Part shown: positions 32,248 to 42,171 of the stretch, piece after piece
How the letters are laid out: every line of letters starts with the position of its first letter
Position numbering within the stretch: position 1 is the first letter of the stretch
Assembly (NCBI GenBank): GCA_019137255.1
Contig: WPDH01000034.1
Span: 186,001 to 250,000 of the forward strand
Origin: Corinectria fuckeliana
Taxonomy: Eukaryota > Ascomycota > Sordariomycetes > Hypocreales > Nectriaceae
DNA: 64,000 nucleotides
Direction of reading: 5' to 3'
Notes under the pieces: generated by a model
Databases searched by the model: none
What the model saw: the letters and a program-made list of their open reading frames with translations, nothing else
Told to the model about the DNA's origin: nothing
Position numbers and translations under genes: made by a program

Positions 32248-33294
32248 ATGGATGTACCTGCGGCTGCTAATGCGCTGGGGACTCTCGGAGCGGTAAGGAG
32301 TCGCTCGTCCCCCCTTGAAATTGCCTTCCGCTGATTCCCATTCCGTGACGGCGCAGGTCTGTTGGTCCATCCAGGTTGGTTCCCCGAACGAACATCTCTT
32401 ACATGATGTGAAGGGCATTTCTGACATGTTATCGCCGCAGCTGATCCCTCAGATTGTCGTCAACTATCGTCGACACAACGCAACCGGTCTTCAGCCGTCA
32501 ATGATGATGCTCTGGGCCTGGGCGGGAGTGCCGCTTGGTGTCTACAACATCGTCAAGGGCTTCAATGTCGCGCTGCGCATCCAGCCTCAGATCCTGACTT
32601 TTCTGAGCCTCGTCACCTGGATCCAGTGCTACTACTACGAACGGGTGAGAGTGATTCCGGCGGGACCAGGTGCTCGTCGAAGTGGGTAGCTGATTGGTTC
32701 GCCTAGAACTGGACAGTGCAGCGATCGCTCTTCGTCGTCGTACCTATCGCCGCCGTCATGGGAGGTATCCAGGCTGGACTGATCATCGCCTTGCGCATCC
32801 CGGAGTCCCGCGGTACAGAATGGCCGCTGATTCTCATGGCGGCTCTCTCGGCAGCGCTGCTCGCGGCGGGCGTCCTGCGCCACTACTGGGACATCTGGGT
32901 TCACCGCACTGTCCGCGGCATCTCGTTCATCTTCGTGGCCGTCGATGCCGCGGGCGACGTCTTTTCCCTGGCATCCGTGTTCTTCCAGCCGAAGCTCGAC
33001 GTCATGGGCGTGGTCATCTACGCGACCGAGTTTGTCCTCTGGTGTGGCGTCTTTGCATGCGGCGGCTACTACAACCTCCTCCCGTGGATGAGGAAGAGGT
33101 GGCTCGACCAGGGCTCCAAGGCTGAGCCTGCAGCTGTTGACGATGCGCCGCCGTCGAGCGGAAGATCAAATCGAGACGGAAACGGTGTCACGTTGCATGA
33201 CATGCCGTCGTCTAGCTCGGTGTTCCGCACGGTATCGGCGAATTCAGCCAACCTCCGGTCTCGGACGGGAACGCAAGGAGACAATATCGAATGA
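32248..33294 (+). CDS. PQ-loop repeat membrane protein with an 18-bp microexon, 284 aa
   Basis: Seven-helix PQ-loop protein of the cystinosin / lysosomal amino-acid exporter / SWEET-like fold; relatives transport cationic amino acids or act at vacuole or trafficking membranes. Exons are 32248-32292, 32357-32374, 32441-32644 and 32707-33294, with 62-66 bp introns. Exon 2 encodes only VCWSIQ and joins in phase 0 to LIPQIVVNYRRH, the first PQ motif. Without it helix 1 would be broken, which supports the microexon. A second PQ-like helix pair lies at DVFSLASVFFQPKLDVMG. The C-terminal 60 residues are a hydrophilic Ser-rich tail. The start at 32248 gives a short N-terminus before helix 1, normal for the family. 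Transported substrate unknown. Confidence 0.85.
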
Positions 33295-33735
33295 GCCACA
33301 ATTATAGACAAAAACATTCCGTTGATAGCATGGATTCCATCGTACAACGATGTTGTGAGAGAGCAATGCGATGTGATGAATGTCTTTCCTCGGCCTGCAA
33401 ATGTCTCCTACAGTACCTACGCTGCCCCGTTTGTTCCCGGCGGCCCGGGGCGCATGGACTGCTGCAACCAGACAACATAGGTACTAGGTAAGCTTATTAG
33501 CGGTGTGCTCCCTGAACAGGCCACTGAACCTCAGCCTCGCTAGGCTCCGCTCACCTCTCCTGACGTAGGTACCTACTACCTAGATTAATAGTAGGCGCCT
33601 CACGACAATCCTGCGATGCAGCCCCCCGGCATCTCTTGACAGCCCAGAGCACCTCTCTGCTCTCCCCAACGCCAGCCCGCCCGTCGCCTCACTCGCTCTC
33701 GCTATTACCGGCCGCCGTGTCATGTTTGCGACACC
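33295..33735. other. Intergenic region
   Basis: No gene recognised. The last 130 bases before 33736 are pyrimidine-rich, as expected of a fungal 5' UTR. Confidence 0.4.
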
Positions 33736-35404
33736 ATGCCGCCCCTCTGGACCCCGTCCGGCACGCCTGGCGCGCGGCGGCTGATGCTCAACAAGCGCTT
33801 CAGTCGCATCGCCATCGTCGGCCTCTGCTCCGCCGTCGTCTTTATCCTGATCTTCTGGCACAGCATCCACGGCAGCTACAACGTCCCCGAGTACTACCCC
33901 TTCGCAACGACCAGCCACTTCTTCCCCGTGTCCATCGACCCGGCCGGGAAGACCACCCAGGACCTCTGCGCCTCCTTCCCCCGGCACATGCTCGAGTCCA
34001 TCCAGCCCGTCCTGAAGATGGGCCACGGCGAGAGCCGAGAGAAGATCGATGCGCAGCTCGACAGCGTGAGCGCGTGCTTTGCCAAGGACGACATCCTCAT
34101 CTTCTCCGACCTCGACGAGACGATCCGCGACCACGAAGTCATCGACATTCTCGCCGACCTCCCGTCCGACTACTACGTCGACAACCCCGACTTTCAACAT
34201 TACATATGGCAGAAGGAGATGCGGGCGAATGGGACCCTGGATAAGGACAAGGAGGCCACCGCGCGCATCAACGGCTGGAGGATCGACAAGTACAAGTTCT
34301 TGCCCATGATTGAGCGAGCGTGGAGGACGAAGCCGAACAAGGACTTTTACTTCTTCCTCGAGACAGACACGTAAGTCATCAGTCCCTCGGAAGCGGACAC
34401 CGCGCAGCCTTCTACTCTACTCTGCGCAGTTACCTGCCAAGTACTCACAGTCCCTTCTAGATACGTCTTCTGGGACAACGTCTTCCGCTTCCTGCACACC
34501 TTCGATCCCGATGCGCTCCTATACATGGGGTCGCCCTCCCCCGGCCGCCACGACGTCAGAAAGGACATTAAGACCTGGTTTGCGAACGGAGGCCCTGGCT
34601 TCGTGCTCAGCCGCGGCGCGATCAAGGCACTCCTTGCCCGCAAGGTCACGTCGTTTGGGCAGTATGTCGAAGCCCCCATCACCGAGAAGTGGCTCCCGCT
34701 GCTCAAGGAGGACTGCTGCGGCGACAGCGTCGTGGGCTGGGCGCTGTGGAACGCCAGTATATCGCTACAGGGATACTGGCCCATGTTCAACCCGCATCCT
34801 CTCCACGGGATCCCGTTCAACGATAGATACTGGTGTCAGCCTGTCCTCACACTTCACAAGACACTGCCGAAGGACATGGTCGATGTGTGGAAATGGGAGT
34901 TTGGTCAGAGGCAGTTGGGGGTAAGTGCTTGTCCCTTGACATTGTCTTTTCATGGATGCTAACAAATCGCAGCGTCCGCTCCTCTATTCTGACCTATGGG
35001 CGTTCAAACACCCTGGCGACCCTGAGGTTGCCCGCGACTGGGACAATGGCGAGTGGGACAGCTGGACTGCCCCTCCTGAAGCCGGCATTGACTCTTTCGA
35101 AGCATGCGGCAAGTACTGCAAAGAACATGACGAGTGTCTAGAGTATTCCTGGAGAGGGCTAGACGCGCAAAGGTGTCTTCTGTCCAAGGCCATTCGGTTT
35201 GGCGACCCGAGAAAGCCCGAGATAATCCCATGGCCAGAAGACCGAGACGACAAGGGCAACGTGATACCGCCACCGGCGGACCGCAAAGACCGATGGGTCG
35301 ACTTTAACTCTGGATGGGTCGGGGAGAGGATCGAGCAATGGAGGGAGAATAGGAACTGCTCGACGGTACAGTGGGTGGGACCAAGCATCAAGAGGGTATT
35401 CTAA
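33736..35404 (+). CDS. GT31-type Golgi glycosyltransferase (beta-1,3-galactosyltransferase-like), 508 aa
   Basis: Type II membrane glycosyltransferase. Exons are 33736-34370, 34461-34920 and 34973-35404 (introns of 90 and 52 bp). A basic cytosolic tail is followed by one signal-anchor helix (IAIVGLCSAVVFILIFWH, residues about 26-43), placing the catalytic domain in the Golgi lumen. The DxD-like metal site reads FFLETDTYVFWDN across the first splice junction, followed by GGPGFVLSRGAI and EDCCGDSVVGWAL, the usual Fringe/C1GalT-like acceptor motifs. A Cys-rich segment near residues 400-430 (CGKYCKEHDECLEYSW) resembles a PAN/apple-like module, common at the end of fungal members. Fungal GT31 proteins are thought to extend protein- or wall-linked glycans; the acceptor is unknown. 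Confidence 0.85.
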
Positions 35405-35743
35405 TATGACGGGACGGAATGTACTTACACGGCCTTGTACGATATGCTTTGGCGGGCGATTTTGTGTAGAAGGGCGTCACAGTTGAGCATTGAAAGGAAC
35501 TCACTCGCATATAATAAGATCTAGATTTTACATCAAGCTGTTGCTCATCTTGGGCACTCGGATTTTGGGTTCAGCGAGTGCTGGGACGGCTTGGTGAGAA
35601 TGGTCAAGTTTGGGTGGAAGCACTCCACTAGTCGAGCTTCTGTTACACTACTGGAAGGGCATCATTTCTATCCAACATGCTGCTTGCTTTCCCAGCAGTG
35701 ACGTACGTTACATGCAAACCGGAAATCAACGCGTTGAGTATCC
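35405..35743. other. Convergent intergenic region
   Basis: This 340-bp space lies between the 3' ends of the glycosyltransferase and the permease. No gene or repeat is seen. Confidence 0.45.
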
Positions 35744-37388
35744 TTAAAGAACATAGCGGAAGTACGGGTTCTCCTTGTCAGTCAAATCCTGGAACGCCAG
35801 CTTGGCCCGCTCAGTTTCATCGCCTGGGAGAGAATCCCGCTTCTTGTTCTCGCTGCGCAGGACAAAGTACAGGCTCGCAGACGCAAGGATGCAGATGATG
35901 TAGCTGTACCTACTGTTAGACAACCCGCGGAGTTGATATGCCAGGAAAGGAACCCACCAAATGATCAGACCCAGCCAGAGTGCCGGATAGTGCTGGGCCT
36001 TGGTCCGACTCCATACCAGCTGCGGGCCGACAATGTTGCCCACGCAGTAGGCGACGAAGATGGTGGCCGCCATGAAGCTCTTCTTGGTGTGTCCGGCCAC
36101 GTTGGACATGCCGACGGTGATGATCAGGCTCACGGTGCCTCCGAAGAAGCCCGTGATGGAGTAGCCCACCACGGGCGCGGCCGCGTGGTGCGTCCACTCG
36201 CTCTTCCAGATGATGGCGCACCCGGCGATGACGGGCAGGCACGTCCCGATGAGCATAAGGATGCGGATGTTGTTGAACCGGGTGCCCAGGTAGCCCGTCA
36301 GCAGGATCACGAGGAAGCAGAGCCCGCCGAGGGGGAACTGGAGCAGGATCGCGGCGAGGGGCGACCAGCCGAACGTGGACACGATCAGGGGCCCGAAGCC
36401 GCTGACGGCGCCGTTGACGGTGTACGCCGACGCCATCATCAGCGCGACGAGCCAGACCTTGACGTCCAGGACGGCCTCCCGGAGCTGCGCCGGCTTGAAC
36501 GTGGTGCACCGCACGCCGGTCTGTCCGTGGCGGAGGCGCTCCACGGCGGCGAACCGCTCCTCGCCGGTCAGGAACCAGGCCGACACGGGCGAGCTGGGCA
36601 CGGCGAAGCAGCACAGGCCGAAGAGGAAGGTCAGGGAGCCGGCGAACAGGTAGATGCACTGCCACGGGCGCAGGCGGCCGGCGTCGACCTGGGCGAAGGC
36701 GTAGTTGAGGGCGCCGCCGAGGACGGTGAAGAGGCCCGTGGACGAGAACCACCAGCTCTGGCGCAGCGCCTGCTCGGACTGGGTGTAGTAGCCGGACACG
36801 ATGCACATGAAGCCCGTGGGGACGACGCTCTCGACGAAGCCCAGGCAGAAGCGCTGCGCGTACAGCCCGCGGTGCGAGGTGACGGCGGCGGCGAGCATGC
36901 AGACGGCGGACCAGGCGACGACGACGGCGCCGAGGATGCGGCCGAGGTCGAAGCGCTGCAGGGCGAAGGTCATGGGGTACAGGCCGGCGAGCATGCCGAA
37001 GTAGAAGAGGGACGTGGCCCAGCTGAGGCGGCGCGTGTCGACCGTGGCCGGGTCGGTCGAGTCGACGACGGTGAGGCGCAGGTCAGCGGTCATGCCGAAG
37101 AGCACGGCGGAGCCGAGGATGGCTTTGTCGTAGTACACGAAGCCGTCTGGTTGGAGCAGGGAGTTGGTTAGTTAGTCGTCGGCCAATGGAGCTTGGAGAG
37201 GACTGACACCCGAAGATCATGGCGGGGACGAGGAACAGGTCGATCTTCCTCACGGCGCGAGCTTCCACGGCGGGGTCGACGGCGTGCTGCTGCTCGCCGA
37301 CCATGGCGATGGCTTCATCCTTGGCGTCGCTCGATGCCGGGGACGCGGCGGCCTCGGGGTGGTCGCCCGTACAGGAGCCCTCGATCAT
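35744..37388 (-). CDS. MFS transporter, allantoate permease / ACS family (Dal5-like), 512 or 527 aa
   Basis: Proton-coupled anion transporter of the fungal allantoate/pantothenate/nicotinate permease family in the plasma membrane. Exon 1 is 37388-37208 and a 61-bp intron (37207-37147) has the donor GTCAGT. Joining there recreates IFGYGFVYYDKAILGSA, the hallmark start of helix 1 in this family. Exon 2 runs to the stop at 35744-35746. Twelve membrane helices follow, with FCLGFVESVVPTGFMCIVSG and TGYLGTRFNNIR as family landmarks. Near 35930 a possible 45-bp intron (donor GTGGGT, acceptor CTAACAG) would remove about 15 residues before helix 12. Both versions stay in frame, so the C-terminal form is unresolved. 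The substrate is likely a small organic anion such as allantoate, but nothing in the sequence fixes it. GC-rich codons make long spurious open frames on the opposite strand. Confidence 0.87.
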
Positions 37389-38134
37389 GGCGGCGGTGGT
37401 GGGCTGGCGTTGTGGGCGAGGCAAGACGGGAACTAACTCGAAGCTGTTGTTGTCTGTTCATGATGAATGCAACAGAGGAGCAGAGATGAAAAGTTCGAGG
37501 CTAGACAAGATGGTCGAGGGATTGGGTAGATTGGATTTTACGTCATGCGATCTCGAACGGAATATATCTCGCTCAGCCAGGAAATCTCCTTAAGTGATGA
37601 GTTAACTACCAAGTCGAACGAAAAATTGCCGCTTTGAGCTCTCGCTGCATCACGTAGGCCTACTTGGTCTACTTAGTTTGATTCCCGGCCTGACTAATTG
37701 GCTACAACCGGTATCGTGTCGTTTCTATATCCTCTACTGCTGGTTAGTGAGCAGATATCTTCGCATTGGCGATGTGCTCACCCTTGGCCGGTGCGAGGTT
37801 TTTTCTCGACGGTCGACGTCTAGTTGCATGCTGAATGGATATGGATTTGGGAGATGACCAGTAAGAAGGGTTACAAGGTAAGTTTCCAGCCCCCAAGATT
37901 GCCTGACAATGGAACGAATGGCCATGTGTTTTTTTCCTGGGTAAATCGCTCTAGCTTGGACTCAGGTTGAGGTAATTTGCAGCGATGACGCCTCGTAGAA
38001 GCCACAGAACATGGAACATGAATCGTTGCTACCTCACTTTCCGAGGTAGAGGTATCATATATTCATCAGGTAGGTAGCCATGTTGTACATACATGTAGAC
38101 TATGTAGGTAGGTATGTATGCATGTGCACTCGTT
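37389..38134. other. Intergenic region
   Basis: Holds the permease promoter (minus) and the 3' flank of the reductase (minus). Repeated GTAGGTAG-type short motifs lie near 38065-38120. No gene recognised. Confidence 0.4.
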
Positions 38135-39420
38135 TTACAGCTTGGAGGGACTCTCACTGGGGTCCTTGATCTCGACGAGAAGTTTGCCTGGACTAATTAG
38201 CAGACATTCACTGTCAAGCACGGAGAACAGAAAACATACCCGTGTTGATCCCGTTGTACAGGTTCACAAGCGCCAGCTCGGCGCTCTTCAGCCCGCCCTT
38301 GATGATCGTCTCGCTCTTCTTCAGCTTGCCCTCGGCGATCCACTGCGCCAGCTCCGCCCGCGCCTCGGGGTAGTCGGCGGCGTGGTCGAAGACGATGAAG
38401 CCCTGCAGCTTGATGCGCATCGTGATGATCTGCGAGAAGTAGCGCGGGCCCTGCGGCTTGGCCGAGTTGTACTGGCTGACGTTGCCGCACTCGACGAACC
38501 GGGAGTGCTCCTTGGCTCGGAGCAGGCACAAGTCGAGGATGTCGCCGCCGACTGGTGAAGACGGTTAGGTTACTTCGTTTGAGGAGGGCTGGGTGGATGG
38601 ATGGATGGATGGATGGACAGATATATAGATGCAGAGCGGCTTACCGTTGTCAAAGTACACGTCGATGAACTCGGGCGTCGCCTCGGTGAGCTTCTCCTTG
38701 AAGTCCTCGGCCTTGTAGTTCAGCGCCACGTCGAAGCCCAGCTCCTCGGTGAGCCACCGGCACTTGTCGTCGCTGCCGCAGATGCCCACGACGCGCGCGC
38801 CCTTGATCTTGGCGATCTGCCCGGCGACGCTGCCGGTGGCGCCGGCCGCGCCCGAGACGACGACGGTCTCGCCGGGCCGGGGCTCGCCGATCTTGGCCAT
38901 GCCGACCCACGCCGTCATCCCCGTCATGCCCAGCACCGAGAGCAGGTCCTGCGGCTCCGACGCCCCGGGGAAGGCCGCCGCCGGCTCGAACCGGCCTTCG
39001 GGGAGGATGGCGATCTGCGTCCAGCCCGCGAAGCCCACCACCAGCTCGCCCTCGGCCGCGAGCTTGCTCTTGGAGGCCAGCACGCGGCAGACGGCGGCGC
39101 CGCGCATCGTCTCCCCGATCTGGACGGGCGGGAGGTAGGACCGGACGTCTGAGCAGCACGATCAGCGGGTTGTGTTTTTTTTTTTTTTTGTTTTTTTTTT
39201 TTATAAGAGGGAGGACTTGTAGAGCCGGCGTCTACGCACCTCTGAGCCATCCTCTCATGGCAGGGTCCAGAGACAGGTACAGCGTCTCAACCAGGATCTG
39301 GCCATCCTTGAGATCGTCCGGCGTGGGAGCTGGTTCCGTCTTCTGGGCAAACGTCTGGCCGGGGACGATGTCGGCCGTGGGACGCTCGGCGAGCGTGATG
39401 CTGAGGTTGTCGCGAGCCAT
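38135..39420 (-). CDS. NADPH-dependent alkenal/enone reductase (PTGR/LTB4DH type MDR), 349 aa
   Basis: Zinc-independent medium-chain reductase that reduces the C=C bond of alpha,beta-unsaturated aldehydes or ketones with NADPH, a detoxification role in the known family. Exons on the minus strand are 39420-39240, 39148-38645, 38551-38240 and 38187-38135, and the frame closes at 350 codons. Motifs: LSLDPAMRGWL near residues 50-60, the nucleotide-binding SGAAGATGSVAGQIAK around 155-170, YFDNVGGDIL across the exon 2/3 junction, and INTGKLLVEIKD across the last junction. No zinc-ligand cysteine cluster is present, as expected for PTGR-like members. Intron 1 carries a long poly-A tract on the coding strand and intron 2 a GGAT microsatellite. 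The protein is probably cytosolic. Physiological substrate unknown. Confidence 0.9.
38594..38617. repeat. GGAT microsatellite in an intron
   Basis: About five tandem GGAT units lie inside the 93-bp intron 2 of the enone reductase. Confidence 0.85.
39175..39202. repeat. Poly-T/poly-A tract in an intron
   Basis: Fifteen T, one G and twelve T on the plus strand form the middle of intron 1 of the enone reductase, which is poly-A in the sense of transcription. Confidence 0.9.
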
Positions 39421-41991
39421 CTTTGACGGGTGTAGAGGAGGTGATCTGACTTGAACGAACTTGGAAAAGAGGCAATGGTTGATTGGTGCCTTGGGCAGTT
39501 ACACGCGGACTACCTTGACTTATATTGCCGGATGACTTGGGAGTTCGGCCTGTCGTGACATCACATCAAGTCCAAGACCGGCCACCGCCAAAGATCGCCC
39601 CGTCCCGACGCTTTTGTACCTCGTCGCCGAGCGCCACGTCTGGCATCAGGTCCGTCCCTCTTGTCTCTGACACACCGCAAGCGGCCGCAAGGGAGAGGAG
39701 ACGAGAGGAGAAGACAAGGAGAGGACGTACTCCGTACCAAAAAAAGAAACATGGCTTTTCTCGGGAACCCCGCCGGCCCAACAAGCCTCGTTCCTTTTTT
39801 TCTTCTCTTTCCTTCTCGTCCCACCCCCCCCCTTCCCGGACGCGCCATTCCCATCTGGAAACATCGCCGGGGGGGGTTGGGCGTTTCCGGGCCCGAAGAT
39901 GGGAAACGCGGAGCACGGCTTCCCGCCCCGACTGGCTGAGGGAGATACGGGGATTGGCGCTTGGGGAGGAGGCTCGCCCGAGGAGGGTGGTGGGGTGGGC
40001 TTGCTTCGACGCCATACCGAGGCTCGCGGGCTGTCTGCTAATTAGCTGCGGCGGAAGGCCGCGTTTTGGGATAACGCAACGGGCGCCGAAGAAAGAGAGG
40101 AGATGCTAGGTACTTGCGTAGGAGCTCACTTGGTCATTCGCCCGACGGGGCAGACTCTTCGGCCGTCTCGCAGCTACAAGTGCCGAGGCTGTCGGATCTC
40201 AAGTCACATTGGATCAACCTTTCCGGCACTTAGACCGAGTTGCCAGGGTGCTCACAGGTTCCCCCACCTTGATTGCGCCTCAAGTCAAGTCTGGCTCGAG
40301 GCACCTCGTCAACTGCTACGTATCTACAGCTTCAAGCCGCGTCACCAAAACAACCCCTCCCCGTTGCGGTCTCGGCTTCGTCCCGGTAGGTCTACAGACT
40401 ATGTACACGACACGACAAGGATGGCGCTGAACCCACAGTTGTTGATGTTTCCGAGTCAAAGCTCGACAGGGAATGCAACGGTCAACCTCCGGGAACCAAC
40501 AGTAACTTTAATCATGCAAAGGAACGGCTTCGACAGCTTGGAAACTTACGAGCGCTAGCTTACAAACCCCAATTGCCAGTTCAGTCACAACTAGCCCGAC
40601 TCTACAGCCTCGCCTTCGGTAATATTCCCCAGGTAAGGTAGTCGGTCTTTTGATCCTCGAGGCAAAAGTGAGCAAGTCATCAGCTCCAGGTTTTTACTCT
40701 TGGTGCAAGTTCACTACTTTTCCTGTTACTCCTTGGCTCCCTGCTAAGCGCTGATGGAGTCCACTCGAAGACATCAGGTGCACGTCACTTGGCATGTCAT
40801 TCCCGAGCATTTGAACCATGAACTAGTGACTCCATCGTCGCAACACTGCCGGAACCCTCAGGCGCTAGGCCCTTCAAGTCCTTGTCCAGCAGCCAACCCC
40901 GTCTGTTGCGCAGCAGATGCCGTAGCGATGTTGAGGTCAAATTCCAAATACCGACTATGACAGCCAACGATAAAATCACTATCATTTAAATATGTTAATG
41001 AATGATCTGGGACTACTCAATGCCTTCTATCCTCGTAGCTGTCGCATCCACAGAGGGCAGCTCTTCATGTCGCACTGGAGCCGCTGCCGACTCCTCGTCC
41101 ATGTCCAAGCGATGCTCAAGATTTGCAAGTTGGGCAGCCGCAACGCCAAGGCTCAGGTGAATTGCTTCGGGATCTGGTCACTCTGACTTGGCTTGCCCAA
41201 CTTTATTGGGCTAAACGACTGTATAAATGACCTGCACTGACTCGACAAGTGGCCCTATTTACCCACAAGTGATTACTTCGCGAGACGGAGATGTGATTCA
41301 AGTCCCCTTGATACCGAGAGACTCCCCTAGACGCATGTGTAGACCTTCTAGGGTGTGTATAGACCAGCATCCTCAACCAGCGGCGATAGAGGACATCTTT
41401 CTAGGAGACTGAGGGACAAAGGCAACGTACAGCGTTGCATACTGCCCGATTGCTTCACTCATAGTGAAGTAGTCACTCAGAGAAGAGGCGGAACCATTCA
41501 GGCTCCAAAAGGCCGTATAATTCCAAAAAGCTGGTATTTTACCCCATTGCAGACCGATAACTTGAAGTCTGCATTTGAAAGCTAAACGCAACTAGAAGCC
41601 AGTTTTTTCAGTGAAAGTGTGTACATCAAATGCCCTGGCGGTATCCCAACTTATACTATTGATCCCCAGGACTGGGAAAACCAAGTCGATGTATGTATGC
41701 CGTGGTATGTGCCGTGGGTATGTGAAGCTGACCAGCCTTCGCCCTAAAAGTACGCTGCTGAAGGTGTCTCTAGCGAGGCATTATTTACTCAAATATACCG
41801 GTATTAGCTTCCGAGAACCAAAACAGCTCTAGTTTTCAGGCTGTATAGAATTAGATTATAGCACGATCTGGGAGGTGAGAAGAACTGCTGCGATAGATGT
41901 CAAGAGGACGCACAGAATAGTAAGGCTCCATGACTAGGCGACAGCGTAAACTTCCAGCCGGGGCGAGTGATACAAGGCTCGAAATCCAAGC
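39421..41991. other. Gene-poor region, promoter of the reductase
   Basis: No gene family recognised in 2.6 kb. The first 150 bases should include the reductase promoter. The stretch at about 39640-39900 has purine/pyrimidine-rich runs and homopolymers. The short open frames look random. Confidence 0.4.
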
Positions 41992-42171
41992 ATGTCCAAA
42001 AGCGATACGTCAACCTCCAGCGAGGTGAAGGGTCTTATGGAAAGGTTGGACAATGTGGCCAAAGTTCGCATCGCAGCATCTTTTGAATTCGCATATAACG
42101 ACGCGACAGGCACAGCGGTTTGCTTTGTAGTGGTTTCCATAATTGACGGGGGCAACCTTCCGCACTCATAG
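41992..42171 (+). CDS. Small hypothetical frame, 59 aa, low support
   Basis: An ATG-to-stop frame gives a plausible small protein (MSKSDTSTSSEVKGLMERLD, then ASFEFAYNDATGTAVCFVVV). It has a hydrophilic start, an amphipathic middle and no domain I recognise. It may be a remnant of a longer gene. No intron or promoter evidence. Confidence 0.2.
   Translation: MSKSDTSTSSEVKGLMERLDNVAKVRIAASFEFAYNDATGTAVCFVVVSIIDGGNLPHS

Noticed and set aside
35916..36806. Minus-strand 296-codon frame overlapping the permease
   Set aside because: Arg/Pro-rich out-of-frame shadow of the same gene.
35933..37171. Long plus-strand open frame (412 aa) opposite the permease
   Set aside because: It is the antisense of a clear 12-helix MFS gene. 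The product is Asp/Gly/Glu/Arg-rich with no domain, caused by GC-rich third codon positions.
38601..39159. Open frames of 130-180 codons on both strands over the enone reductase
   Set aside because: They overlap the conserved exons in other frames and lack any motif.
41611..41832. Frame with RTGKTKS as a P-loop NTPase remnant
   Set aside because: The surrounding residues do not fit a Walker A motif, and no other NTPase motif is nearby.
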